A program made the position numbers and the translations under genes. DNA of 64,000 bases from Paludibacteraceae bacterium (lineage in GTDB: Bacteria; Bacteroidota; Bacteroidia; Bacteroidales; Paludibacteraceae): positions 60,356 to 124,355 of the forward strand of contig JAQVJY010000006.1 in NCBI GenBank assembly GCA_028694915.1, read 5' to 3'. The notes beneath the pieces were generated by a model. That model ran no database searches. It saw only the letters and a program-made list of their open reading frames with translations, and was not told the DNA's origin. Shown here one piece after another: positions 16,772 through 24,351 of this stretch (the stretch's first letter is position 1; every line of letters begins with the position of its first letter).

Positions 16772-17650
16772 TTATTTTTTAACTGGTTTTACTTTGTAAC
16801 CAGCTTTCTTAAGTAATTCAATAAGACCATTTTCACCGGGTAAATGTAGCGCACCAACCGCAATAAAACAGGATTTTTGATGAATTAATTGTGGGATTGT
16901 TTTGACCCATTCTTGATTACGATTGTCCAATAGTTCAAATTGCTCTTGTTGAGTAGGTGCATATTTTGTTGTATCATTTTGATATAGTGATAAAAGTTCG
17001 TTTAAATCGCCTTTTTTGTAAAGATTATTGACGGTTTTTATCTCTGTTTCAATGTCGTTTGATGATTCCACAGCTCCAACCAACAAAAAAGATTGACGTT
17101 CAAGTGATTGTGAATTAAACAGTAAATCAATCTGTTTGTCAATACTTTCCAATCCAACGATTGGAATTTGTTTTTTTTCTGCTATTTGTTGAAAAAAGGA
17201 ATCCAGTTGCCAATCCTGATTTTCTTTTGGATATACCGTATTGTAGAGGCTCATCACATATATATTACTAATCATGGCAGGTTTTAAACGTTCCAACGCG
17301 CTTAAATTGAGTTTAGCCACCGCTTGTAAAGCCGAATCCACTTTATGATATTCGTCAGGCGACAATAAATTACTGATGGACGTATAACTTGGTATTTGTG
17401 CCGCTTCAGTCATTTTATTAATCATGGTAGGATCATTGGCTACAATTTCACCTACTACGCATTGGGTGCGATTAAACGCCTTATAAACGCCAGGAATAGA
17501 ATCTAAAATACTTATTGGCACCAAGTGATGTGTGGCAAACAGATACGATTTTTGTTTTAAATGATTACCTGAAATTTCCCATAGCAACTGAGCTTGTATG
17601 GTTGAAAAACAAAAACAAATAACGATTAGACCAATTAGATAGCGTTTCAT
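16772..17650 (-). CDS. TraB/GumN family protein
   Basis: A 292-residue exported protein: signal peptide MKRYLIGLIVICFCFSTIQA, then the TraB/GumN domain with YLFATHHLVP near the start (paired His) and AVGALHLPGENG near the end, the two conserved His motifs of the family. These motifs have led to proposals of metal-dependent protease activity. Mature location is periplasmic. It is first in a leftward pair with the TonB-like gene. A possible -7 box (TATTTTTG on the minus strand, 17670-17677) lies 20 bases before its start. Confidence 0.85.
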   Translation of the reverse strand: MKRYLIGLIVICFCFSTIQAQLLWEISGNHLKQKSYLFATHHLVPISILDSIPGVYKAFNRTQCVVGEIVANDPTMINKMTEAAQIPSYTSISNLLSPDEYHKVDSALQAVAKLNLSALERLKPAMISNIYVMSLYNTVYPKENQDWQLDSFFQQIAEKKQIPIVGLESIDKQIDLLFNSQSLERQSFLLVGAVESSNDIETEIKTVNNLYKKGDLNELLSLYQNDTTKYAPTQQEQFELLDNRNQEWVKTIPQLIHQKSCFIAVGALHLPGENGLIELLKKAGYKVKPVKK

Positions 17651-17773
17651 AAGGATAAATGATTTTATGCAAAAATAGGTATTCTATTTTATTTACCACT
17701 ATTTTAATGGAAATAAAACGATACATCGGTTAGAAATAAACTGTATATTTGTCCGATTTATTTTACAGCTTCT
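17651..17773. promoter_or_regulatory. Divergent promoter region
   Basis: Between the leftward TraB/GumN gene and the rightward GH114 gene. Rightward -7 TATATTTG at 17744-17751; leftward -7 TATTTTTG at 17670-17677. Neither has a clear TTTG at the right distance. Confidence 0.45.
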
Positions 17774-18730
17774 ATGAAAAAGTCTATTTATCTGTTTGTT
17801 TTATTGGCCTTGGCTGCTTGCAAACCTCATTCAACATACGATTACAAGCAAGAAATGCGCAATTTTGTCTGTCATTTGAGTGCTTGGGCTAAAACTCAAA
17901 AACCGTCATTCTTAGTTATTCCTCAAAATGGCATTGAATTAGTTACGTTAGATGGTACAGCCACAGGTGTGCCTGCTACAAGCTATTTGAGTGCGATAGA
18001 TGGCCATGGGCAAGAAGATTTATTTTATGGTTATGATGCCGATAATGAATCTACACCTACTGAAGTAAGTGATTATTTAATGCCTTTTTTAACGCTTTCA
18101 CAAGCGGCCGGTAATGTCATTTTAACCACCGATTATTGCTTTTCGGAATCTAAAATGGCCGATTCCTATACGCACAATGCGAATCATCATTTTTTGTCAT
18201 TTGCTGCACCAGAACGAGGTTTAGATGTGATACCGAACTACCCTATTTACAATGAGAATAAGGATACGATACGCTCATTGCAAGACGCTAAAAACTTTCT
18301 ATATCTCATTAATCCTGAAAAATTTACATCCAAACAAGCATTTATTCAAGCGGTTTGCGCTACCAATTACGATGCGTTGATTATGGATTTGTTCTTTCAA
18401 GATGAAAGTGCTTTTACAGCGTCAGAAATCGCTCAATTGCGCATTAAAGCAAATGGTGGTCGTCGGTTGGTTATTGCTTACATGTCGATTGGCGAAGCTG
18501 AGAATTATCGCTATTATTGGAAATCGAGTTGGAATCTTATAAAACCACAATGGCTAGATGCTGAAAATCCCGATTGGAAAGGTAATTACAAAGTAAAATA
18601 TTGGGATAAGGAGTGGCAATCGCTTATTTTTGGGAATAAAGATTCGTATTTACAAAAAATAGTAACTGCTGATTTTGATGGTGTTTACCTCGATATTATC
18701 GATGCTTTTGAATATTACGAAAATCGTTAA
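17774..18730 (+). CDS. GH114-like lipoprotein (endo-polygalactosaminidase/MJ1477 type)
   Basis: A 318-residue lipoprotein: lipobox LLALAAC with Cys16, then a TIM-barrel domain of the GH114/MJ1477-TM1410 group. Seen: FLVIPQNGIEL, DLFYGYDAD, YDALIMDLFF, RRLVIAYMSIGEAENY (with a conserved acidic residue), WKGNYKVKYWDKEWQ and FDGVYLDIIDAFEYY. Family enzymes act on alpha-1,4-galactosaminoglycans, but most are uncharacterised, so the substrate is open. The TAA stop shares bases with the stop of the convergent methyltransferase gene (TTAA at 18727-18730). Confidence 0.8.
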   Translation: MKKSIYLFVLLALAACKPHSTYDYKQEMRNFVCHLSAWAKTQKPSFLVIPQNGIELVTLDGTATGVPATSYLSAIDGHGQEDLFYGYDADNESTPTEVSDYLMPFLTLSQAAGNVILTTDYCFSESKMADSYTHNANHHFLSFAAPERGLDVIPNYPIYNENKDTIRSLQDAKNFLYLINPEKFTSKQAFIQAVCATNYDALIMDLFFQDESAFTASEIAQLRIKANGGRRLVIAYMSIGEAENYRYYWKSSWNLIKPQWLDAENPDWKGNYKVKYWDKEWQSLIFGNKDSYLQKIVTADFDGVYLDIIDAFEYYENR

Positions 18731-20088
18731 ATGACCGTTGGTGCTATGGCTGTTGGGTCCAATTGCATACGAATGCGCCAATGTTCTGGGTACAGATTAT
18801 TAGAACGACTACCAATGTTTTTCACCCATCCTAGCGGCCTATTTTGATAGCAAATGAGCAGAAAACCTTTGGGGCTATCAGGCAAATAAAGCGCTTCGGT
18901 ACGCAAAAATGCAATGGCCTGATTCCAATTAACTTCCACAGAATTAAAAGCTTCACGATTCAGCCATTTATTTAGCGCCAAACCTGTTTGCGGTATAAAA
19001 TCATTCCCTTTTTGTTCTGCCAAGGCCGTGCCAAAATGTATCACATGTTGTTTTTCTAAAACGGCTTGTAAAATGGCGAGATACTCCTTTCTAAAGGCGT
19101 AAATCAGCCGTTTGTATTCAATGATTTCAAACTGTTGATTATCTCGTATATAAGCTTCGCAAGCGCTTAATTTCTTATCTTTGATACTCTGTTTGGGTTT
19201 TAATTTTAGCGGATGCTCTACAGCAGTAGTTTTCCGTAAAATGGCTAAAAAGAAACCTTCACCTTCAGTTTTATGTGGATAAAAGTGATATCCTTGCTCG
19301 GTTTCAGTAATACCCCATTCTGCATCTAATTTCAAGGTTAATTTTTCAGCCCCAAAAGTGTCGCAAAGCCATTGTACGTTTTCTTCATTTTCCTGCGTGT
19401 TGTAGGTACAGGTGCTATACATTAAAATACCATCTTCTTTTAGGCATTCCCAAGCTGATTTTAATATATCTTGTTGGCGACTAACACATTGTTTTACATT
19501 CGACAATGACCATTCAGAAATAGCCACTTCGTCCTTGCGAAACATGCCTTCACCAGAACATGGAGCATCTACCAAAACAGCATCAAAAAGTCCAGCAAGT
19601 GATTCAAAATCGCGAGGTGCATTGTTGGTTACTATCACATTGGGATTTCCCCATTTTTGAACCGTTTCTGCTAATATTTGGGAGCGTGACCGAATAAATT
19701 CATTACAGACTAATAATCCGTTGTCTTTTAGAAATTGTGAAATGAGTGTCGATTTGCCACCAGGAGCAGCGCATAGGTCAAGCACTAAAGCATCGGTAGA
19801 AACATAGTGTTCTAAGGCTTGCTGAATAAACATGGATGAAGCTTCTTGTACATAATAAGCTCCAGCATGAAACAATGGATCGAGCGTGAAATTAGGCCGT
19901 TTTTCCAGATAAAAACCTTGTGGACACCACGGAACTGGTTTGAGTGATTGTGTGAGCGAACATTTGTCGTTCATACGAATGCTCACCATCGGTTCGAGGC
20001 TTAAAGCGGCCTCAAATTGCTGCCAATCATCACCTATGATGGGTTGCATTTGTGCCATAAAATCATCAGGTAACGACAGCTTGTTCAT
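18727..20088 (-). CDS. NOL1/NOP2/Sun-type RNA cytosine-5 methyltransferase
   Basis: A 453-residue SAM-dependent m5C methyltransferase, nearest to RsmF (YebU), which modifies 16S rRNA. SAM site DLCAAPGGKST (104-114), the Cys177 motif DAPCSGEGMF and the catalytic Cys227 in YSTCTYNTQENE are all present. The C-terminal 170 residues form the RsmF-type PUA-like extension with WLNREAF and GWVKN. Cytoplasmic. It is first in a possible leftward run with buk and ptb upstream (buk stop is 22 bases before its start). RsmB is the alternative, but it would carry an N-terminal NusB-like domain, absent here. Confidence 0.88.
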   Translation of the reverse strand: MNKLSLPDDFMAQMQPIIGDDWQQFEAALSLEPMVSIRMNDKCSLTQSLKPVPWCPQGFYLEKRPNFTLDPLFHAGAYYVQEASSMFIQQALEHYVSTDALVLDLCAAPGGKSTLISQFLKDNGLLVCNEFIRSRSQILAETVQKWGNPNVIVTNNAPRDFESLAGLFDAVLVDAPCSGEGMFRKDEVAISEWSLSNVKQCVSRQQDILKSAWECLKEDGILMYSTCTYNTQENEENVQWLCDTFGAEKLTLKLDAEWGITETEQGYHFYPHKTEGEGFFLAILRKTTAVEHPLKLKPKQSIKDKKLSACEAYIRDNQQFEIIEYKRLIYAFRKEYLAILQAVLEKQHVIHFGTALAEQKGNDFIPQTGLALNKWLNREAFNSVEVNWNQAIAFLRTEALYLPDSPKGFLLICYQNRPLGWVKNIGSRSNNLYPEHWRIRMQLDPTAIAPTVI

Positions 20089-20110
20089 CTATTGCAGAGA
20101 TTTGTTGTGA

Positions 20111-21169
20111 TTATTCGTAATCGAAAATAACCTGAGTGTCCAAAGCGTGAATGCCATTACTAGCGAGCGCCCATAATTCATCTTCACCAGGATAAACACT
20201 AACAGGGGCAATAAATTGAACCTGTTGGGTTATATAATCCGTAATACAGGCGTTATAAGCGATTCCTCCAGTCAAAATAATAGCATCTACTTCGCCTTGT
20301 AATACGGTGGCCATAGCGCCAATTTCTTTGGCGACGTTATAAGCTAATGCATCAAGAACCAATTGTGCCATTTTATCGCCATTTTTGGCACGTTCTACAG
20401 CTACATGCGCTTCGTTCGTTCCTAAATGAGCCATTAAACCACCTTCGCCATTCAGCATCTTTTTAACTTGCTCTTGCGTGTATTTGCCACTAAAACAAAG
20501 TGTTGCTAATGCGCTCGACGAAATAGTGCCACTGCGTTCTGGCGAAAAAGGTCCATAAGCCAACGCATTATTCGTATCAATTACTTTTCCTTTGCGATGT
20601 GCTCCAACCGAAATGCCGCCGCCTAAATGAGCTACAACGAGGTTTAATTCTTCATATTTTTTATGCTGTTCGTTCGCATAAATGCGAGCCGTTGCTTTTT
20701 GGTTTAACGCATGAAATATGGAAATACGTGGAAACAATGGATGTCCGCTTAAACGCGCCACATCTTCCATTTCGTCCACTACCACTGGATCGGCAATAAT
20801 GGCTTTGCAGCCTATCGAGTTGGCTAAATTTGAAGCGATAAGTCCACCTAAATTACAAGCGTGTTCGCCATATTTTGCTGATAATAAATCGGCTTTCATT
20901 GTTTCGGTAATGGCGTAAACGCCAGAATCCAAAGGTTTTAAGATTCCACCTCGACCTACAATAATATCGAAATCGAGCGGAATTTGATTTTCAGTTAAGC
21001 AATTCAATAACACCTCTTTGCGAAATTCGTATTGCGAAGCTATCGTAGGGAATGGTTTTAATTCTTCTCCACTGTGACGTAATGTTTGCTGAAAAACTAG
21101 CTTTTCATCGTGAAAAACAGCAAATTTAGTAGAAGTTGATCCTGGATTGATAACTAAAATTTTATACAT
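20111..21169 (-). CDS. buk: Butyrate kinase
   Basis: A 352-residue ASKHA-fold kinase that turns butyryl phosphate and ADP into butyrate and ATP, the last step of butyrate fermentation. Seen: LVINPGSTSTKFAVF (phosphate 1), VVAHLGGGISVGAHR (phosphate 2), PFSPERSGTIS and ILTGGIAYN near the C-terminus. The length and LGGGIS form separate it from acetate kinase (about 400 residues). It lies 16 bases downstream of ptb, its partner enzyme. Branched-chain or propionyl substrates are also possible. Confidence 0.92.
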   Translation of the reverse strand: MYKILVINPGSTSTKFAVFHDEKLVFQQTLRHSGEELKPFPTIASQYEFRKEVLLNCLTENQIPLDFDIIVGRGGILKPLDSGVYAITETMKADLLSAKYGEHACNLGGLIASNLANSIGCKAIIADPVVVDEMEDVARLSGHPLFPRISIFHALNQKATARIYANEQHKKYEELNLVVAHLGGGISVGAHRKGKVIDTNNALAYGPFSPERSGTISSSALATLCFSGKYTQEQVKKMLNGEGGLMAHLGTNEAHVAVERAKNGDKMAQLVLDALAYNVAKEIGAMATVLQGEVDAIILTGGIAYNACITDYITQQVQFIAPVSVYPGEDELWALASNGIHALDTQVIFDYE

Positions 21170-21185
21170 AGTCGGATTTTAAAGA

Positions 21186-22094
21186 TTAACACAAAATGCA
21201 GGCCATGCAAATGCTGCAAAATTTAGAATACACGCTTTCACTACGGGAGGTCAGAACTACAGGATTTTCAGGACCTTGGAGTAATCCTGCCATGTCGGCA
21301 TTAGCAAAACTAGCCAATCCTTTATAGAAGGCATTTGCTGTTTGAAAATCAGGGAAAATTAAGATGTCGGCATCTCCTAAAACAGGAGTTTGTACATTTT
21401 TTATAGCACCTCGTTCTTTATCTAGTGCTAAAAAAATATCTATTGGACCATCCATAATAACATCGCCAAAATAACCATCGCGCCACATATCCAAAATATC
21501 GAGATAATCTTGCATAAATCGAATTTTGGGATTGGCTACTTCGGTGGCATGAATGAGTGCTACTTTGGGACAGCTTACGCCAAACTTATACGCTGTTTGA
21601 ATAGCATATTTTATCATTTCTACCCGTTGTTCCTTGGTTGGTTCAGGAATCACAACAGGGTCAGAAAAAAAGAGCATTTTATGATAATTAGGAATTTCCA
21701 AAGCGGCATTGTAGGTCATGACGCGTCCATGTTTCAGAATACCCTTCTCTTTATCCAAAATAGCCCGTAAAATAACATCTGTGTTCACTAAACCTTTCAT
21801 CAAAATATCACATTCGCCATCGTGAACCATGCGCACAGCTTCCAATGTGGCTTCTTTGACGTCAGGAATATCGATAATATGCACAAATGGAGATGGATGA
21901 AGATCAAATAAAAATTGATTTTCAATACTAGCAACATCGCCCACTAAATAAGCCTCTATAACGCCTTTATCGACCGCATGCATTACCGCTTCTAACGTGT
22001 GGCTATCCACAGCATTAGCAACAGCCATTTTTTTGCGTGTTGGTACAGAAGTTAAATAGGTTTCAAGTTCTAGAAATGACTTGATTTGTTCCAT
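21186..22094 (-). CDS. ptb: Phosphate butyryltransferase
   Basis: A 302-residue acyltransferase that converts butyryl-CoA and phosphate to butyryl phosphate for Buk. Family features: AVANAVDSHTLEAVMHA, CDILMKGLVNTDVILRA, FFSDPVVIPEP, MDGPIDIFLALD and LIFPDFQTANAFYKGL. The last residues, with four Cys in SKFCSICMACILC, are more Cys-rich than I would expect. Start codon ATG 22094; ptb-buk is a clear operon. The upstream butyryl-CoA genes are not in the window. Confidence 0.92.
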   Translation of the reverse strand: MEQIKSFLELETYLTSVPTRKKMAVANAVDSHTLEAVMHAVDKGVIEAYLVGDVASIENQFLFDLHPSPFVHIIDIPDVKEATLEAVRMVHDGECDILMKGLVNTDVILRAILDKEKGILKHGRVMTYNAALEIPNYHKMLFFSDPVVIPEPTKEQRVEMIKYAIQTAYKFGVSCPKVALIHATEVANPKIRFMQDYLDILDMWRDGYFGDVIMDGPIDIFLALDKERGAIKNVQTPVLGDADILIFPDFQTANAFYKGLASFANADMAGLLQGPENPVVLTSRSESVYSKFCSICMACILC

Positions 22095-22230
22095 GTTTAC
22101 TATTTATTAGATTTTCAGGTTGTTAACGTTTTGAAGCTTGTAGAAGTTAATGATTTAGAAACACTTAATTTTAATTTATCACTGAACCCGCTATTTTACC
22201 AAACGCCTATTATGCCTTCGCCCTTCTTGC

Positions 22231-24300
22231 TCAGTCAGCATATTTGATTGATAATTCGTCTTCAAATCCAAAAATTGTTAAGGCTTGTTTTATTCTGTCG
22301 AACTTGCCCATATTGTCAATGTTTGTTTCTATAAAATATGTTTCACTTATCGGAACGGCTTGTCTTAATCCGTTCGCTTCAGGTGTTTTTGTCAAACTAA
22401 GTCGGTCCCCAATTTCTGATGTAAAAAAGGTTTCTGGTTGTAAGTCGAATAATTGTTTGAACACTTCAATATAAAGTTTTGCTACTTGTGTAACTTCAAG
22501 TTTTTGATTGAAGAAAATAGCATACTCTAACTTCTTGTGTTTTGGATCTTCTGCATCAAAAATGTTTATTTCGTCATTAGTTGCTTCGAGTTCAATATCA
22601 ATTTCAGGAATTTCCCAAATTTTAATAAAGCGTTCGGAAATAGTATTTGCTCGTTCTTCAATTTCTGTTTTATCCCATTTAGATTTTTCTTTCAAATCTC
22701 TGTTTAGCCAAAGTCTGCTGAAAGTATAACCTTGCTCTTTGCCGTCAACGTTCATTACTTTCTTGTCAAGAAATGGTTTGTTACTTAATTTGCCGTTGTT
22801 GCCTGATAGAGTAAGATTTCCGATTGTGTTTAGATAATTTTCTTTTATCAAATTGTATTCGTCTGCACCTAATTCAATTTTCCATTTTGGGTCAGGGTTT
22901 TGTGGAAAAATATGTTCAATTGTTATGTCGGAATTTCCTTCAATTGTTACTGGTTCGTTGTTTTGAAAGTTCTCAAGTCGTTCTAATAAATAGGTTCGGT
23001 TTTTAGGTTTAATGTTGTAAACATCTTTTTCTTTTAGTGCGCTTATCGTTTCTGTGTTTCTTGGGAAACGCTGAACACCTGACCTTTGCAGTAAAGATTT
23101 TTGAATTGAAAATAAATAATTGTTAGGCTCAACTTTGTCGTATAAGCCCATAAATATTTTATTAAGTGCATTGGTCGGCAAGCCTAAAATGAAACGTCTG
23201 AATGTGAATGATTGAACTGTCGATAAAACTGAAATAAAAGTTGCTTTATCAATTATGTCATTTGAAAAATCTTCATAGACCTTCATTAAGAAAGGAAATG
23301 CAACATTTATTTCTAATCTGTTGATGTATTCAAGTTGAATTCGTATTAGTTTGTCAGGTTCGTTTTTCGGGTTAGTTAATTTATTGTAATACTTAACTAA
23401 TGATTTCAATTCTGTGAGAACAAGCTCCAGTTCTTCAATGGTTGAAGTAGGATATTTCTCTTTGAATTTTGCGTAAACGTCACCTTTGTTTGGAATTTCT
23501 TTGTTTTTAAGAGTTAAGTAATCACGAATGAATTCAGAAACACGAGTTTTATTCAATGTTTCATCCTTTGCGTTTTTCTCAATTACTTCCCAATAGCTTT
23601 TGTAAATTCTGTCTTGATTTGTTCTTGAAAGTCCCATTAGAATATAGTTTCTAATAAGGTCTGCTTGTGATAATTCAAGTCCTGTTGAATTCAGACTTTC
23701 AAAAATTCTTTGCGGATTATCTTTTTGTCTGTCAAGTGCAATATCAACGAAAATGAGTTTAGAAAGTCCACGCTGAATAACTTCAAAGTTCTCCGCATTA
23801 ATTGCTGACCTGAAATAATGAAAATTTTCTATAATTTTTGAATAGCCTTTAAATTCTTCTCCGTCTGTTGAATTTAGAATGTGTCTTAGTGCTTCTTTAT
23901 TATTTTCGGTTGGTTTTAGCTTTAACTTTTCTTCTTCGGGTGCAAATTCATTTATTAAATAGGTTTTTTGAATGCGGTTAACTAGCATTTGATTGTTAAG
24001 TTCCTTTGCAAGTCTATAAAGTGCGATATAAATTAATGTGATAGTCGTAAGACGTTGCTGTCCGTCAATTATGGTTAATTCCGTTAAGCCTGATGCTGTG
24101 TAAACGTCATCGTGAACATAAACTATACTCCCAATAAAGTGAGCATTTATCTTGTCGTTTTTCCCCGTTTCGATAATGTCGTGAAGTAGCTGTTTGCATT
24201 GAAAAAGTGTCCAGTCATAATTTCTCTGATAAACAGGAATAGCAAATGTTGTTTCATTTGTCGCTAAGAATTTATCTACTTTGGTTTCGTTTGCTTTCAT
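22231..24300 (-). CDS. DUF262/DUF1524 (GmrSD-like) protein
   Basis: A 689-residue fusion of a DUF262 domain and a C-terminal HNH-like DUF1524 domain. DUF262: PVYQRNYDW (22-30) and the ParB-like nucleotide motif IIDGQQRLTT (78-86), with FESLNSTGLELSQADLIRN. DUF1524: IEHIFPQNP near 460 and LTLSGNNGKLSN. GmrSD-type proteins are NTP-dependent nucleases that cut modified phage DNA, so phage defence is likely but unproven. No partner defence gene is adjacent. By my reading 17 of 30 Arg codons are AGA/AGG, unlike neighbouring genes that favour CGT, which suggests transfer. The intergenic DNA on each side has no clear promoter or terminator. Confidence 0.85.
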   Translation of the reverse strand: MKANETKVDKFLATNETTFAIPVYQRNYDWTLFQCKQLLHDIIETGKNDKINAHFIGSIVYVHDDVYTASGLTELTIIDGQQRLTTITLIYIALYRLAKELNNQMLVNRIQKTYLINEFAPEEEKLKLKPTENNKEALRHILNSTDGEEFKGYSKIIENFHYFRSAINAENFEVIQRGLSKLIFVDIALDRQKDNPQRIFESLNSTGLELSQADLIRNYILMGLSRTNQDRIYKSYWEVIEKNAKDETLNKTRVSEFIRDYLTLKNKEIPNKGDVYAKFKEKYPTSTIEELELVLTELKSLVKYYNKLTNPKNEPDKLIRIQLEYINRLEINVAFPFLMKVYEDFSNDIIDKATFISVLSTVQSFTFRRFILGLPTNALNKIFMGLYDKVEPNNYLFSIQKSLLQRSGVQRFPRNTETISALKEKDVYNIKPKNRTYLLERLENFQNNEPVTIEGNSDITIEHIFPQNPDPKWKIELGADEYNLIKENYLNTIGNLTLSGNNGKLSNKPFLDKKVMNVDGKEQGYTFSRLWLNRDLKEKSKWDKTEIEERANTISERFIKIWEIPEIDIELEATNDEINIFDAEDPKHKKLEYAIFFNQKLEVTQVAKLYIEVFKQLFDLQPETFFTSEIGDRLSLTKTPEANGLRQAVPISETYFIETNIDNMGKFDRIKQALTIFGFEDELSIKYAD

Positions 24301-24351
24301 ATTTTAATTCTGTATGTTTGTTTACGGTCGTTCATTGGGTGAGGGCTAACA

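Noticed and set aside
22095..22230. Intergenic stretch between ptb and the DUF262 gene, examined for a tRNA, attachment site or insertion-sequence remnant.
   Set aside because: No tRNA arms, no direct repeats and no transposase remnant could be made out by eye.
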